In this document: positions 26,504 to 40,999 of the stretch, piece by piece
How the letters are laid out: each line of letters starts with the position of its first letter
How positions within the stretch are numbered: the stretch's first letter is position 1
Assembly: GCA_030141605.1 (NCBI GenBank)
Contig: JAQGDQ010000276.1
Span: 1 to 64,000, forward strand
Origin: Tubiluchus corallicola
Lineage: Eukaryota > Priapulida > Priapulimorpha > Priapulimorphida > Tubiluchidae
DNA length: 64,000 bases
Direction of reading: 5' to 3'
Program-made: the position numbers and the translations under genes
The notes under the pieces: model-generated
What the model saw: the letters and a program-made list of their open reading frames with translations, nothing else
What the model was told of the DNA's origin: nothing
Database searches by the model: none

Positions 26504-26800
26504 CTACACCTGGTTTAGAAACTGGTGCTTATTTATCATCAACAATTTTTGAAACACACTTAGGTTCTCATCTTGGTGCAAGATTGGTGTAAAATTACCT
26601 TTGAACATAGAGTAATTTTTCCCCTTTTTGGTATTGCGAATTACATGACGGCAAACACCCAATGGCTCAGTTAAGGTGCCAATCCACATTGTTAGAGTCT
26701 TCCGACATGGTTTAATGTCGGTAGCCAATTTCTGTGGTAAAGCATTCACAGTAGAACCGCTGTCCACGTGAAATGTAACATTGTCCTTACCAAGGATCAC
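26504..26800 (-). pseudogene. Gypsy 1 aspartic protease
   Basis: Contains the active-site motif DSGSTVNALP near residue 13, preceded by VTFHV. A later hydrophobic glycine-containing flap region is poorly preserved. In an intact element this would process Gag-Pol. It lies between the zinc knuckles and the reverse transcriptase, the normal position. Confidence 0.8.
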
Positions 26801-26819
26801 TTTACGTAGGATCTAATTA

Positions 26820-27400
26820 GGTGAGCCAGCACTCAGTTTGTTGATCCACTCTGCCTCTGACTCATCATGGCTACTAGAGCCACCGACAGCACGCACATTT
26901 GTAGTACCTGCACAATATTTAGCCTCAAAATGATTTGTACCACCACATTTACAACAAGTCTTTCCTCATGCAGTGCAAAGTTTTAGCTGATGCATACTGC
27001 CACAAAATTTGCAAGATCGAGGAACACTAGAATTGTCATACTGGCGCCTATTTGATTTGCTAATATTTTTTACTCTTCTTTTTAGTGATTTTTTTATTAG
27101 GTTGTTGCCTCACATCGCACGGGCTTGACATGACACTCAACATTTTCTGTAGCCCTGCAAATGTCTATTGCTCTATCAAGGGTAAGGCATCTCTCTTTCA
27201 GAAGTGCCTGTTGTGTATCTTTATTGCGAATATCGATCGCTATTGCGATCACGAGTAATTGAATTAATGCATTCCTCGCAGTAGTTGTAAGTCTTAACCA
27301 AGGTCCGAACTGCCGAAAAGAATTTCCAAATGGTTCACTATCTTCTTGGCACCGTTTGTTTAATAGTAAACGTTCATAACTTTCAGTGATTTCCCCAACA
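26820..27400 (-). pseudogene. Gypsy 1 Gag, C-terminal part with two CCHC zinc knuckles
   Basis: The minus strand encodes (with at least one stop) a capsid-like stretch beginning GEITESYERLLLNKRCQED, then a basic linker, then two knuckles: CKFCGSMHQLKLC (CX2CX3HX4C) and, after a stop, CCKCGGTNHFEAKYC. The paired-knuckle arrangement just before the protease fits Gypsy nucleocapsid. The 5' side is cut off at 27401 by the LINE B insertion. Confidence 0.75.
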
Positions 27401-27913
27401 GCATAGACATAGACTTAGACATAGACATAGCTGCAGATAACAAAAACAAAAACAAATAAGAAAAAATAATAATAAAAAAACAGTATAAATGATACAAATT
27501 ATCAAAAAAGAAGTGAAAACAAAAAATAATAAAGTTAGATGATACCTAAATTTAAACAAAACAATACAATTAATCAGTATTTTCAAATAGGGGTTTTATT
27601 AACAGGGGAATTTGACCAAGGTTAGTGAGTAAAGTTAAAAAACTGAGAGTATGCAGAGATAAAACAAGTATCAAAAAAGTGTAATATAGAAAAATTTAAG
27701 AGAAAAAGTATGTATGAGAAAGAGCAACAATTACTTAGGAGATGAGGAGAAAAAAGAAAAAAAACTTGCTAGCTTGCTTATTAGTCTTACAAGTTATGTA
27801 CTACAGGTATATTCATTTAGTAAGATTTTTGTGTATTTTTTGGAAGCAGAAAATAAGCTATCTTCAAAGGTATCTTTTGGCAATGAATTCCATAATTTAA
27901 CTCCTCGTGATTT

Positions 27914-28500
27914 TTAGCTATTGAAACCACGTCGCTTAAAAAATCTCTCCACAAAATACTGTTCATTAGAAGCAGCTCTTGTGGAGTACGAATGTATATC
28001 AGAAACATTAGTGAAATATTCACTAAAAAGTTCGGGTAATAAACCAGCATTGAATTTATACATAAATTTGAACAACTCAAGATTGTAAATACCTCTTACC
28101 TTTAAAATTTGTAATTTTACGAACGATGGTGTAGCATGATCATATTTGCGAGCAAAAGTTATTAATTTTACTATTTTGTTTTGTTGTGTCTGTATTAATT
28201 TTTGAATTGATGCAAAAGCCGTACCACATGTTAAGATGGAATATTGTAAATAAGGGAAAATTAACGAATTATATAGCAATTTCAGAGTATATTGGTCAAT
28301 GTGGTTACTTTTAAAATTATTCCGGTAATTCGACTTAATTTGTATGTTATGTGTTTTATATGTGGTTTCCATGTTAATTTATTATCAATGAGTAGGCCCA
28401 AGTATTTGATGTTGTCTGTTTCTTCAATTTTGTGTTTGTTTATTATAATATGAAATTTTGGATTATTAGCATTGTTAATTTGCTTGTTGTTGATTATCAT
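27914..28500 (-). pseudogene. LINE B ORF2 C-terminal region
   Basis: Two overlapping frames: 28282-28500 with IKYLGLLIDNKLTWKPHI, the thumb-proximal motif of CR1/L2-type ORF2, and 27914-28372 with LLYNSLIFPYLQY and a basic Cys-poor tail with STRAASNEQYF. A frameshift joins them. Confidence 0.8.
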
Positions 28501-28562
28501 AAATTTGGTTTTTTTTGTAGTTAATTGATAGCTGGTTTGCCCTCATCCACAGGTCTATTTTT

Positions 28563-29494
28563 TCATTTATTAACAGATTTTTGCAGATTATTTATATTGG
28601 AGTCAGACATGAACAAATTAGTGTCATCGGCAAATATTCGGGTTCGAAAGTTGCTGCATGTGGGAAGATCGTTAATATAAATTAAGAATAGAAGAGGTCC
28701 TAAATTAGAGCCTTGTGGCACTCCACACGATATGTGTTTATAGTCTGATGATACATTGTTAATAGATATGAATTGTTTTCTGTTAGTTAGATATGACTGA
28801 ATTAGTTGCAAAGGTAGCCCTCTGATGCCATAATAGTTTAATTTGGCTATTAGTATACTATGCTGTACGGTATCAAAAGCTTTTGGTAAGTCTAAAAATA
28901 TTCCACAATTCAGTAATTTTTTGTCAGTGTCTAGAGAGATCGTGTCTATTAATTCGGATACAGCAAGGGCAGTTGAATATTTTTTTCTGAAACCAAATTG
29001 GTATTTACTTAGGATATTGCTTTTCACAACAAACTGGTATAATCTCTTGTAAATTAGCCTCTCAAAAACTTTTGATACTGGTGATAAGAGAGATATCGGT
29101 CTGTAATTGCCAGGTTCATGTGGAGAGCCAGTTTTATAAAGTTATATAAAGGAATAACTTTCGCTATTTTTAATATATTTGGAAAAGTTCCAGCATTAAC
29201 CGATTTATTTAACAGTAATGTGACTATTGGTGAAATAATTTGACTTGCAGATTTAAAAAAAGATATTGGTATATTTTGTGGTCCTGGTGGTTTGTTTGAA
29301 TTAAGTGTGTTTAAAAGTGTGCATGTTTCATTTTCAGTAATAGGATTAATGAAAAAAGAATTTGGGTTAGGGTTTTTTAAAAAGTCAGTAAAATTAACGT
29401 TAGGTTTAGGTATTTTGGCAGCCATGTCAGGGCCTATATTTACGAAAAACTCATTTAGTTTACTGGCAATATCATATGTATCTGTATAGTCCAC
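28563..29494 (-). pseudogene. LINE B reverse transcriptase domain
   Basis: Two consecutive minus-strand frames: 29054-29494 holds the N-terminal finger region (LNSNKPPGPQNIPISFFK), and 28563-29027 holds the palm. Motifs: KYQFGFRKKYST, FLDLPKAFDTVQH (first catalytic Asp), GVPQGSNLGPLLFLIYINDL, and FADDTNLF (the Asp pair intact). The replacement of Ser by Pro in the FLDL(S)KAFD box is unusual for the superfamily. A frameshift near 29040 separates the halves. Confidence 0.9.
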
Positions 29495-29644
29495 ATTGTT
29501 TATTGTTAACTTACTTGGTGTTTGTCGTGTTTTTGGATTAGTTTTTATAATACTGTTTACTGTTTCCCAAGTTTTTTCATGTTATTCTTATGTTTTTGCA
29601 GTGTTTCAGTGTAATATTGTTTTTTGATGATTCTTTGACATGAT

Positions 29645-30040
29645 TTAATTTATTAGAGTAGGATTTGCAGTAGATTTGTTTGTATAATTATTTGAGAGTT
29701 TGTATGATTTGTAAAGACGTGATCTGGTTTTAATACTATTTAAAATTCCTTTAGTGATCCATGGTTTTTGAAATGTAATAGTGTCTTTCCTAGACAGAGT
29801 TTGCAAAGGAAAATGATTATTAAACACATTGAAGAGTATTTCATTAAATTTGCTAAATCCCTCATTAGTTTCCAAGTCATTAAAATTTATTTTGGCTAAT
29901 TCTAGCTGCAGGTTATTTAAAAAATTTTGTTCAGTTGAATTTTTCAAATTTCTTGTGGTGATTTTGTTGGATTTCATTTTCAGTTTAGTATGCTTTATAA
30001 TTGCAAATATAGGAAGATGGTCGGCTTCTTGATAAAGCAA
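29645..30040 (-). pseudogene. LINE B endonuclease end and linker to reverse transcriptase
   Basis: Begins at the SDH-type end of an APE-like endonuclease (here EADHLPIF), then a Lys/Asn-rich linker with KPWITKGILNSIKTRSRLYK, the conserved segment preceding the reverse transcriptase in CR1/jockey-type ORF2. Everything 5' of this was lost at insertion. Confidence 0.8.
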
Positions 30041-30051
30041 AATTCCAGGTG

Positions 30052-30375
30052 TTACGTGGTTGGTGAGGTCATTTGTGTAAATATGATTGTCAAACTGTTT
30101 AGAATTTCATTGACAGTACAATTCTCGAGCAGCATTGCAAATTGGAAACTATTATGTATCTTTGGAGCTTGATCCCCTAGTGTATGCAGCAGTAATGCTA
30201 TCTGGTAGTTATCAGGGTGATTCTGTAGACCAGTTATGATAGAATAGTTTAACCACTTCTGCTTAAATAATTTCCAATATTCAGGCAAATTCGACCCTAT
30301 TATCAAAGCTCGACGGTCGAATGCCACTAACAGGAGGTAATCGCTGCATGTTACCATTACCATGTTGACCATCAA
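30052..30375 (-). pseudogene. Gypsy 1 Gag, N-terminal part
   Basis: Contains WKLFKQKWLNYSIITGL followed by NYQIALLLHTLGDQA, the matrix/capsid signature of invertebrate Gypsy Gag. The frame stops at 30052, next to the LINE B insertion; the rest of Gag resumes at 27400. Confidence 0.8.
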
Positions 30376-30496
30376 CAGCTAGTTGAATACCATTCTCGTG
30401 TTGTATGTCACTATGCGCATCAGCCATAGTGCCTATTTTGAGTTGCTTTTTGAAGGCATAATCACTTTAGTTCAAATGCTTAACAACACAAAAGCT

Positions 30497-30508
30497 ACTC
30501 TGCCACCA
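30497..30508 (-). other. Primer-binding site of Gypsy 1
   Basis: Minus-strand TGGTGGCAGAGT starts directly after the LTR terminal CA. TGG at this place pairs with the CCA end of a primer tRNA; the tRNA species was not assigned. Confidence 0.75.
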
Positions 30509-30632
30509 TGTTAAGTGTTAATTATAAAAAGACGTAACATAATGATAAAGAGACAATCATGGCGACTCCTTAAACACAAGGCACGAAATCTTTATCGATA
30601 GCCTTCACAACTATGTGCGACTATATGCAACA
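30509..30632 (-). repeat. Gypsy 1 5' LTR
   Basis: 124 bp, TG...CA on the plus strand (TGTTAAGTG...TATGCAACA). Bordered by the primer-binding site on one side and the ATACC duplication on the other. Confidence 0.88.
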
Positions 30633-30637
30633 ATACC
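30633..30637. repeat. Target-site duplication, right copy (ATACC)
   Basis: Matches 23583-23587. Removing the Gypsy and one copy restores a continuous LINE A reading frame across the site (...CLG joined to IFTDERLN). Confidence 0.85.
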
Positions 30638-32665
30638 TAAACACCCTTTAGGTATATTCCGTCTTTTACAATGAAATACTCCCTCTTTCAGTTCTTGATT
30701 CTTTATAAGCTTTAAATTTATTAAATTAGTGTCAACAAAGAAAATATTCGGATATTGTCATCTGCAAAGAGGCGAAACAAAAATTTATTACTACAAAGAG
30801 ACATCTCTTTTATTAGCAAAAGAAATAAAAATGAACCTAATATTGATCCCTGAGAGACACCGGCTGTTATTGAAAATTTAAAGGATTGACATCCTGTGAC
30901 CAGTTAAATAGCTATTGAACCAAGAATGAGACATAGCTGAAATACCATAAAACTTTAATTTGTCAAGAAGAATATCACATGACTAACTGTGTCAAATGCT
31001 TTTAACAAGTCAACGAAATGGCCATATGTGCAATTTTTATCATCAATTAAATGCATTATTTTACCTGAATTTTCAAAAAGAGCCAAACAACTAGCGTGAT
31101 TTTTTTTCGAAAATCAAATTGAAAGTGGTAGAGAATTTTATTTTGAAGAAGCAAGTTGTTTAAAAACATTTTTTACACAATTTTTGGGAAAACACTAGGT
31201 AAAGCTCAGGACAGTATAGGTAAAGAGATAGGTGAGATAGGTCAGTAATTAGAAACCAATGAAGATCAACCAAACCAAATTTAAACACATGGATAACCTT
31301 TGAGATTTTCAGTGAGAATGAAAAAACACCTGATGTTAGAGACAAATTGTTTATAGCAGATAATGGCTTTGCAATCACTGGATTGGCCATTTTAACCAGA
31401 TAATTACTAGTATTTTTAGGACCAGCTACGCTATTTTCATTTAATTTTAACAAATGACCAAGAACATCATCTTCATTGACTGGTTCAAACATACAGTTAC
31501 AATTATATTGGTTTTTAAAATAAGAAAAATGATGCTTATCAGAATGTTTTGCACTAAATTGAATCCAACTTTAACAAAATATTTATTTAAAACATCAACC
31601 ATTTGCTGAGGATCTTTATTACATTTATTGTTACACATAATGATACATGGAAATGATTCATCTGAGTTAAGCTTCATTAAATTATTAATTATTTTCCAAG
31701 TTGCTTTAATATCATTGCTAGTATATTTCAATTTATCTTTATAATAGGTTTGTTTGCTTTTATCTTTGACTTTTGAATGCATATTTGCATATTTTTATAA
31801 AAAATATGTTTATCAGTTTTTAAGGATTTAAAGCAAGATTTGTATAACTTTTGTTTATATTTAATACTTAAAAGTATACCTTTCGTTTATTTTCCAAACA
31901 TTTTTGCTTTTCTTTGTTTGTTTTTCAATAGTAAAAAAGATGCATGTTTTTCAATAGTAGAAAATAATAATGTTTGAAATTGAATATACTCATCTCCATT
32001 AAGAATATAAGGATATACATTAACTGACAACAAATTTTGTCAATTGAAAACTTAGAATAGACTGATTTAAATTTTCAAGAAAAAAATATACTGTTATTCA
32101 TTGGCTATTCAAAAAGTTATGTATAATTGAAAATATTGGAAAATGATCACTTATATCAAATAGACATACGCCAGACTTAAAATCACTTTCAATACAAATA
32201 CAGTGCATATGATCAATAAGAGTTTTTAAACGAATTCTAGTGGGATGAGTAATCATAGGACAGCAGAAGTCAGAAAACAGCATATCTATATAGCCAGAAG
32301 TAAATTTATCACATTCACATTTGAGAAGATCAATATTGACATCCCATAATATAATTTTTTTATTTTCTGAATTAATTTTCCTTACTATACATTATATACT
32401 GAATTTAAACTGATTAAAATTTTACAGATTTCCACCTGGGTGACGATAAATTAAACCAATGACAACATTTTTGCCAGATTCCATATCAATTTCAATCCAA
32501 ACATTTTCGCGATCGTTTAACTTTAATTCTTGTCTTGTATGAAAGGATAGTGACATGTGAACATACAAACCAGCTCCTCCTATGTGAGATTTTAAATTAG
32601 AATCATCTCTTATTAACTCATAATATCCATTCAGATCAGTATTATTGATAACAGTACAATTTAGT
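30638..32665 (-). mobile_element. CR1/L2-like LINE A, 5' part (endonuclease and reverse transcriptase)
   Basis: Minus strand, with many frameshifts. From high to low coordinate: endonuclease (GGAGLYVHMSLSFHTRQ near 32570; YRHPGG near 32440; WDVNIDLL near 32340; DISDHFPIF near 32130), linker (31447-31782), reverse transcriptase fingers (LLKLNENSVAGP near 31430), GVSQGSILG near 30860 and FADD near 30750. The sequence passes into 23587 once the Gypsy is removed. The 5' end is truncated near 32665. This is the oldest layer of the nest. Confidence 0.85.
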
Positions 32666-33567
32666 TAAAAACAAAACAAGATGAAACATAAATTTTAAAG
32701 CTATAATTATTACAAAAGAAGAGTACAACAACAAGTCAACAATAAGAGCTCAAAATTACTACTAGTGGCTTGCTGTGAAAACCCCCAAGGAAAGACGAGG
32801 ATAGGAAAATGAATGCGCATAACTTATCTGAATGTTCATGACGATGTTGTGCACAGCTTGACGATCCTCCCACAATGACAACGCTGACGCCGGCAACATG
32901 ACGATCCTCCATGAGCCATAACAATGCAGATGACGACAGCTAATCAACAGCTTCCAGTAACCCTCTTGTAGTCTACAACACCAACGTACCAACAGCTGAC
33001 TGGAATGGAATAACATCACCCCTCTGTGGCTTGACCAGCTCTTCAAACCATGCAACAGCAACGAGACTGAGAAAGACAGGCTATACAACAGGAACACTGT
33101 CCTTTTGGTCAAAACAACACTTAGCTTAGCTCTCCATGGTAAAGAAGTTATATCACAGATCGTGTACCAGCCTTTCCAGACAAATACGTTAACTACAGGT
33201 ATGCTGGAAATTGCCCACTGGTCAGACCAACAACCAACGTCTATACCAGTGAAAAGTATCAACTCAACTGTTCAGATCAGGTATTGCTTTTTCTGCATAA
33301 GCAAACGAAGCACTCCAACAGGTAAGTACAAACCATTTTAAGTGACAGGGGTGAGGAGATGATGAAATGAAGAACACATACAGCAGTGCAAGCCAAGCAA
33401 GCCATTTACTATCAAAATTAGCAACAAGCACCTCACACAGTAAAATACAAAATTGCAACTCAAGTAATTAGAAATTCGATCAGTTTTGCACCCCATCACT
33501 AGCCATCAATGGCAACATTGAGCACATAAATGTAAAACTTAAATTAAGCAAAATGAAACTCTCTCTT

Positions 33568-33571
<4 letters not shown>
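32666..33571. other. Unidentified, more GC-rich segment
   Basis: 32760-33330 is less AT-rich than its surroundings and open for 166 codons on the minus strand (32762-33262), but that frame is Trp/Ser/Leu-rich without recognised motifs and the opposite strand is also partly open. It may be an unclassified repeat. Nothing recognised between 33330 and 33571. Confidence 0.4.
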
Positions 33572-36727
<3,156 letters not shown>

Positions 36728-37048
36728 ATTCGAGGCTACAGCCCGGACGAGGGCACCATTTGCGGCGATCTATATATCAAACGAAAGGTCTCGATATAGT
36801 GTCGTGCCATTCATGGTTTATTTTTCGAATTGGGCCCACCGCGAGGAGGGGGGACGAATTTATTATTATTATTGTTGGTGGTAGTGGTGCAGAATTTATT
36901 GGTGACATACTGTGATTATAAGGAAACTTTTGTTATATTTGCATGAATTGTTGAGAAATCTGGTGTTTTGTACAAAAGAGCAATGGAGCATGACATTTGG
37001 TTAACTGGTACGTTTTGCTCGAAGAGAAGTCAAGAAGGCTAATGATCC
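36728..37048. other. Short CpG-rich segment of unknown origin
   Basis: 36728-36860 (AAGATTCGAGGCTACAGCCC...CCGCGAGGAGGGGG) is CpG-rich and unlike its flanks, and is followed by a short ATT run. It may be a terminus of an unidentified mobile element; no coding content. Confidence 0.35.
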
Positions 37049-38252
37049 CACATCTGGGGAAAGAATGATGAGTAATACATGGGAGCGAAACATCCGTCAC
37101 GTTTCCTTTGATTCACATGCGGAAGCACACTTTGGAAGACATCTCACAAGCATACAGATAATTATGCTAGCTTTTCCACTAACGCTCGATTTGTACATCA
37201 ACTGCTACAACTGGAAAGGCCAGTTCATCTTGTATATTGCACAAAATGCTACAGACACCACACTCAGTTTTTTGAACAAATCTCTAGCTGAGAGATGTGA
37301 ATCTGTAAAGTAAACCGACTTTGCTTTTCTTTCCTGTGTGAGGACATATAATTAAATTTTGCAAGATTCAGCAGAAATACAGTTTGCCAAAAATAAGCAT
37401 GAGATTGTTTTACATGACAACAATTTTAGGTCAGCTGGACAGCATGAAAACACGATGGAAGTTGGAATTCACTCAAAGAATGGTCGCTGAGGCCATAGAC
37501 AATGTATAGCGCTGCCCATTATCCCAGTAAAGGCCAGAGGTCATAGCAGTCCTAACAGCGTAGAAACCTTTGCTTTTCTTGATAGTGGGTTTAGTGGGTC
37601 ATTTTGCTCCTGATATTTATTAAATCAGCTGGGAGTATTGGGAAACAATGATGAGTGAGAATTAACAACTTTTCAGAAGAAGAATCAGTTAATGGAGATC
37701 GATGTGGTCACGCCTGGAAGTGAGCAGGGATAAAAATTCTGAATAATTTATAGAAATGCCACATTGGCTTAAGGAACTTCATATAATGCCAACAACACGA
37801 ATAAAGAAGATCTGGATAGGTGACCCAACCTATAAGGCATCTACATTTCTGTGGTGGGCACAACAGGCACTGGTTTGTTAATTGATTTGGATGTGCCAGA
37901 GATCCTAGTACCACTGGAAATGAAGTATGGTTATAAGAATGCTCCGTATGTGACTCATACTAAACAAGGTTGGACTGTTAATGGCCCACTGAGAATTAAT
38001 ACAGATATCTGTTCACAGTCCTCACTTGTGTCAAACTCTGCAAATGTAGATTTAAACTTGAAGCTCAGGTTGAGCAGTTTTGGAAATTAGATAATCCGTG
38101 TGAAGAGGGCTAAGGTATATCAGTGTGCAACAGCAAAGTTGTCACACTTTGGAACAATAGTCTAAATAACTACAGCGTGACCCACCAAAGACTAGGTAAA
38201 TAGTAGGTAAATGGATTAAATAGCTCAGTTGCAATAGTAGTATACTAATGAA
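37049..38252 (+). pseudogene. BEL/Pao retrotransposon fragment, copy 1 (Gag end and protease region)
   Basis: Plus-strand frames, broken by stops, encode the region between Gag and reverse transcriptase of a BEL/Pao element. KNKHEIVLHDNNFRS is a decayed CCHC-type linker; IPVKAR is followed by VETFAFLDSGFSGSFC, the retropepsin motif of the A17/DUF1758 class (DSG codons at 37581); then comes GLLIDLDVPEILVPL, NAPYVTHTKQGWTVNGPL and SANVDLNLKL, the conserved post-protease block. Relative to copy 2 it has an extra in-frame TGA at 37488 (GGA in copy 2). The right end is joined to Tigger sequence at the shared trinucleotide ATG. Confidence 0.85.
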
Positions 38253-38867
38253 ATGAGCAGCAACGAATTTGAGACTTGGTTGGAAATTGATTTGGCCATT
38301 CAGGCCACGTTACCAATAACCGATGATGAAATCACCACCATTCCAAGGAGGAGTCAAGAAGAACCTAAAGAGACCACTTGCAAGGAAACCACTTGCGAGG
38401 AAACAAGGGCACCACCAACTGCAGCTCAAGCATTCCAAGCGTTAAATGTTTTATAAGAATACATGCATCACACAGCAACAGATTTTCAACATTTTTATAG
38501 TGTTGGGAACTTTGTGAGCCAACTTCTTCGCGAGAAAATGAAGCAGCCAACTTTGAGGGATTTTTTTTTATTTTTGCAAATAAACAGACTTGCGTGATTT
38601 AGAAAAGTATACTTCTTAATTTATTGTTAATGTACTTATACAAATTAATATTTTAACATATTTTTTTCTAATTTTTAACTGCACAAAGTAATTTAGGAAT
38701 TACTTTGTTTCTAAAATGGATTAAAAGCCTTTGCAGTGCATAGTAAGCTGATGACTCAAACTTCTATAGCAGTAATACTACACCCATCAGTTAATAGGTT
38801 CAATCGGTTAATTGGGTCAAAACACGTCGGTCCCAAAATGAGTCTATTAAGTGGTGAAAGACTGGTT
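38253..38867 (+). mobile_element. Tigger/pogo 3' fragment, copy 1
   Basis: Begins MSSNEFETWLEIDL, the acidic C-terminal part of a Tigger-type transposase, and runs about 600 bp to TCTATTAAGTGGTGA. It is a near copy of 41996-42618, differing at about ten positions plus one 18-bp deletion near 38620. Confidence 0.8.
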
Positions 38868-40250
38868 TCCACATCTGGGGAAAGAATGATGAGTAATACA
38901 TGGGAGCGAAACATCCGTCACGTTTCCTTTGATTCACATGCGGAAGCACACTTTGGAAGACATCTCACAAGCATACAGATAATTATGCTAGCTTTTCCAC
39001 TAACGCTCGATTTGTACATCAACTGCTACAACTGGAAAGGCCAATTCATCTTGTATATTGCACAAAATGCTACAGACACCACACTCAGTTTTTTGAACAA
39101 ATCTCTAGCTGAGAGATGTGAATCTGTAAAGTAAACCGACTTTGCTTTTCTTTCCTGTGTGAGGACATATAATTAAATTTTGCAAGATTCAGCAGAAATA
39201 CAGTTTGCCAAAAATAAGCATGAGATTGTTTTACATGACAACAATTTTAGGTCAGCTGGACAGCATGAAAACACGATGGAAGTTGGAATTCACTCAAAGA
39301 ATGGTCGCGGAGGCCATAGACAATGTATAGCGCTGCCCATTATCCCAGTAAAGGCCAGAGATCATAGCAGTCCTAACAGCGTAGAAACCTTTGCTTTTCT
39401 TGATAGTGGGTTTAGTGGGTCATTTTGCTCCTGATATTTATTAAATCAGCTGGGAGTATTGGGAAACAATGATGAGTGAGAATTAACAACTTTTCAGAAG
39501 AAGAATCAGTTAATGGAGATCGATGTGGTCACGCCTGGAAGTGAGCAGGGATAAAAATTCTGAATAATTTATAGAAATGCCACATTGGCTTAAGGAACTT
39601 CATATAATGCCAACAACACGAGTAAAGAAGATCTGGATAGGTGACCCCACCTATAAGGCATCTACATTTCTGTGGTGGGCACAACAGGCACTGGTTTGTT
39701 AATTGATTTGGATGTGCCAGAGATCCTAGTACCACTGGAAATGAAGTATGGTTATAAGAATGCTCCGTATGTGACTCATACTAAACAAGGTTGGACTGTT
39801 AATGGCCCACTGAGAATTAATACAGATATCTGTTCACAGTCCTCACTTGTGTCAAACTCTGCAAATGTAGATTTAAACTTGAAGCTCAGGTTGAGCAGTT
39901 TTGGAAATTAGATAATCCGTGTGAAGAGGGCTAAGGTATATCAGTGTGCAACAGCAAAGTTGTCACACTTTGGAACAATAGTCTAAATAACTACAGCGTG
40001 ACCCACCAAAGACTAGGTAAATAGTAGGTAAATGGATTAAATAGCTCAGTTGCAATAGTAGTATACTAATGAAATGGATGTTCTTTTGCGCGAAGAATAT
40101 GCAGAAATGGTGCCCGATAATGAATTACAAAGACCAAATGGAAAAGTTGGTAACTGCCACATCAACCAGTTATAAGACCAAAGAAATTGACTCCAAGAAT
40201 CATGTTGACTGCTTCAGTACATTTAGGTATTTCTCTGAACAGTTAAACTA
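38868..40250 (+). pseudogene. BEL/Pao retrotransposon fragment, copy 2, with start of reverse transcriptase
   Basis: 38868-40075 repeats copy 1 with about six substitutions in 1.2 kb (protease DSG at 39402). Unlike copy 1, it continues into the beginning of the BEL/Pao reverse transcriptase: MDVLLREEYAEMVPDNELQ (from 40075), then KV, after which the frame degenerates by 40140. Stop codons separate the Gag-like, protease and post-protease segments in both copies. Confidence 0.85.
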
Positions 40251-40999
40251 AGATTTCCACTGATATTATAAAGAAATCACAATGCCAAATAAACAATGCA
40301 AGCTAGTGTTATTGTTTTTTAGAACAAATATGGGCTTACATTCCAATGTAGCAGCTTTTAGAAAAATACATATAGGAGTAATTTTAAAAGCATTAGTTAG
40401 CATATAGGGATATATGTATAAAATACACACATTTATAAGTTTTGCAGATACAACTTCCTAACATGCAAAACTGTCACAGTTCCATGTGCAATAGCTATTA
40501 ATCATTGGAAACTACTAGTGAAAATTGCTAGGTCAGTGGAGTGGATATATCAATTTTTAAGACTTGTCAAATTACTACATAAATGAGCATAATTCCGAAT
40601 TCTTAAGATGAGTGGAGACACGTGTTCCCAAATTAAAGCTTAGTCAAGCTGGAAATTTACCCACGTTAGTATCTCATCAAACCTCCACAGAAAGGAAAAG
40701 CTGTAAAAAGATTGGAAAAAAAGTTATTTTCACCACAGACTATTATATATGTAGAAACAATCATGTTAAGTACAGTTTTGTTTGTAAACGGGTAGTTTAT
40801 CATGCGCTAATATGCTACCTCGTTACCCAAAGAATTTCTGAAAGCTAAACATTTAATCACTTGCCTAGCAGTTTCCTTTTGATGCTCTAGTTGCAAATCA
40901 CGCTTTCAGGCTTAATGAGTTAATAGTCAAACACGCAGGTACAGTAATCAGCCAGTAGTACTTGTGACTTACAAGAGTAAACAACATACAGCAAATAAG
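40251..40999. other. Unassigned DNA between BEL fragment and Tigger
   Basis: No coding signal. Open frames here (40612-40848) have no recognised motifs. This interval belongs to the 1.9 kb present only in the second duplication unit. Confidence 0.45.

Larger units (their letters stand above)
27401..30040 (-). mobile_element. CR1/L2-like LINE B, 5'-truncated, nested in Gypsy 1 gag
   Basis: The minus strand begins within the endonuclease C-terminus (DHLPIFAIIKH at about 30005-30025) and continues through a complete reverse transcriptase to a 3' UTR ending in a (TGTCTA)n-type tail at 27401-27430. Gag coding sequence of Gypsy 1 lies on both sides. 5' truncation and a microsatellite tail are hallmarks of target-primed reverse transcription by CR1/L2-group LINEs. 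The exact 5' junction and a target duplication could not be resolved by eye. Confidence 0.88.
23588..30632 (-). mobile_element. Gypsy (Ty3-like) LTR retrotransposon, degenerate, containing a nested LINE
   Basis: Flanked by 123-124-bp LTRs that differ at roughly 20 positions, and by a 5-bp duplication ATACC. On the minus strand the order is LTR, primer-binding site, gag, [LINE B], gag zinc knuckles, protease, reverse transcriptase, RNase H, integrase, polypurine tract, LTR: the canonical Gypsy order (integrase after RNase H). No envelope frame was seen. Many stops and frameshifts, plus LTR divergence, indicate an old, inactive copy. The integrase and RNase H segments resemble the K02A2.6-like pol group widespread in invertebrates. 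Confidence 0.92.

Noticed and set aside
32762-33262. 166-codon minus-strand frame
   Set aside because: Biased composition, no recognised domain or initiation context; listed only as an unidentified GC-richer block.
37708-37914. 68-codon minus-strand frame, repeated at 39529-39735
   Set aside because: Its duplication follows from the BEL duplication; it is antisense to the conserved post-protease BEL segment.
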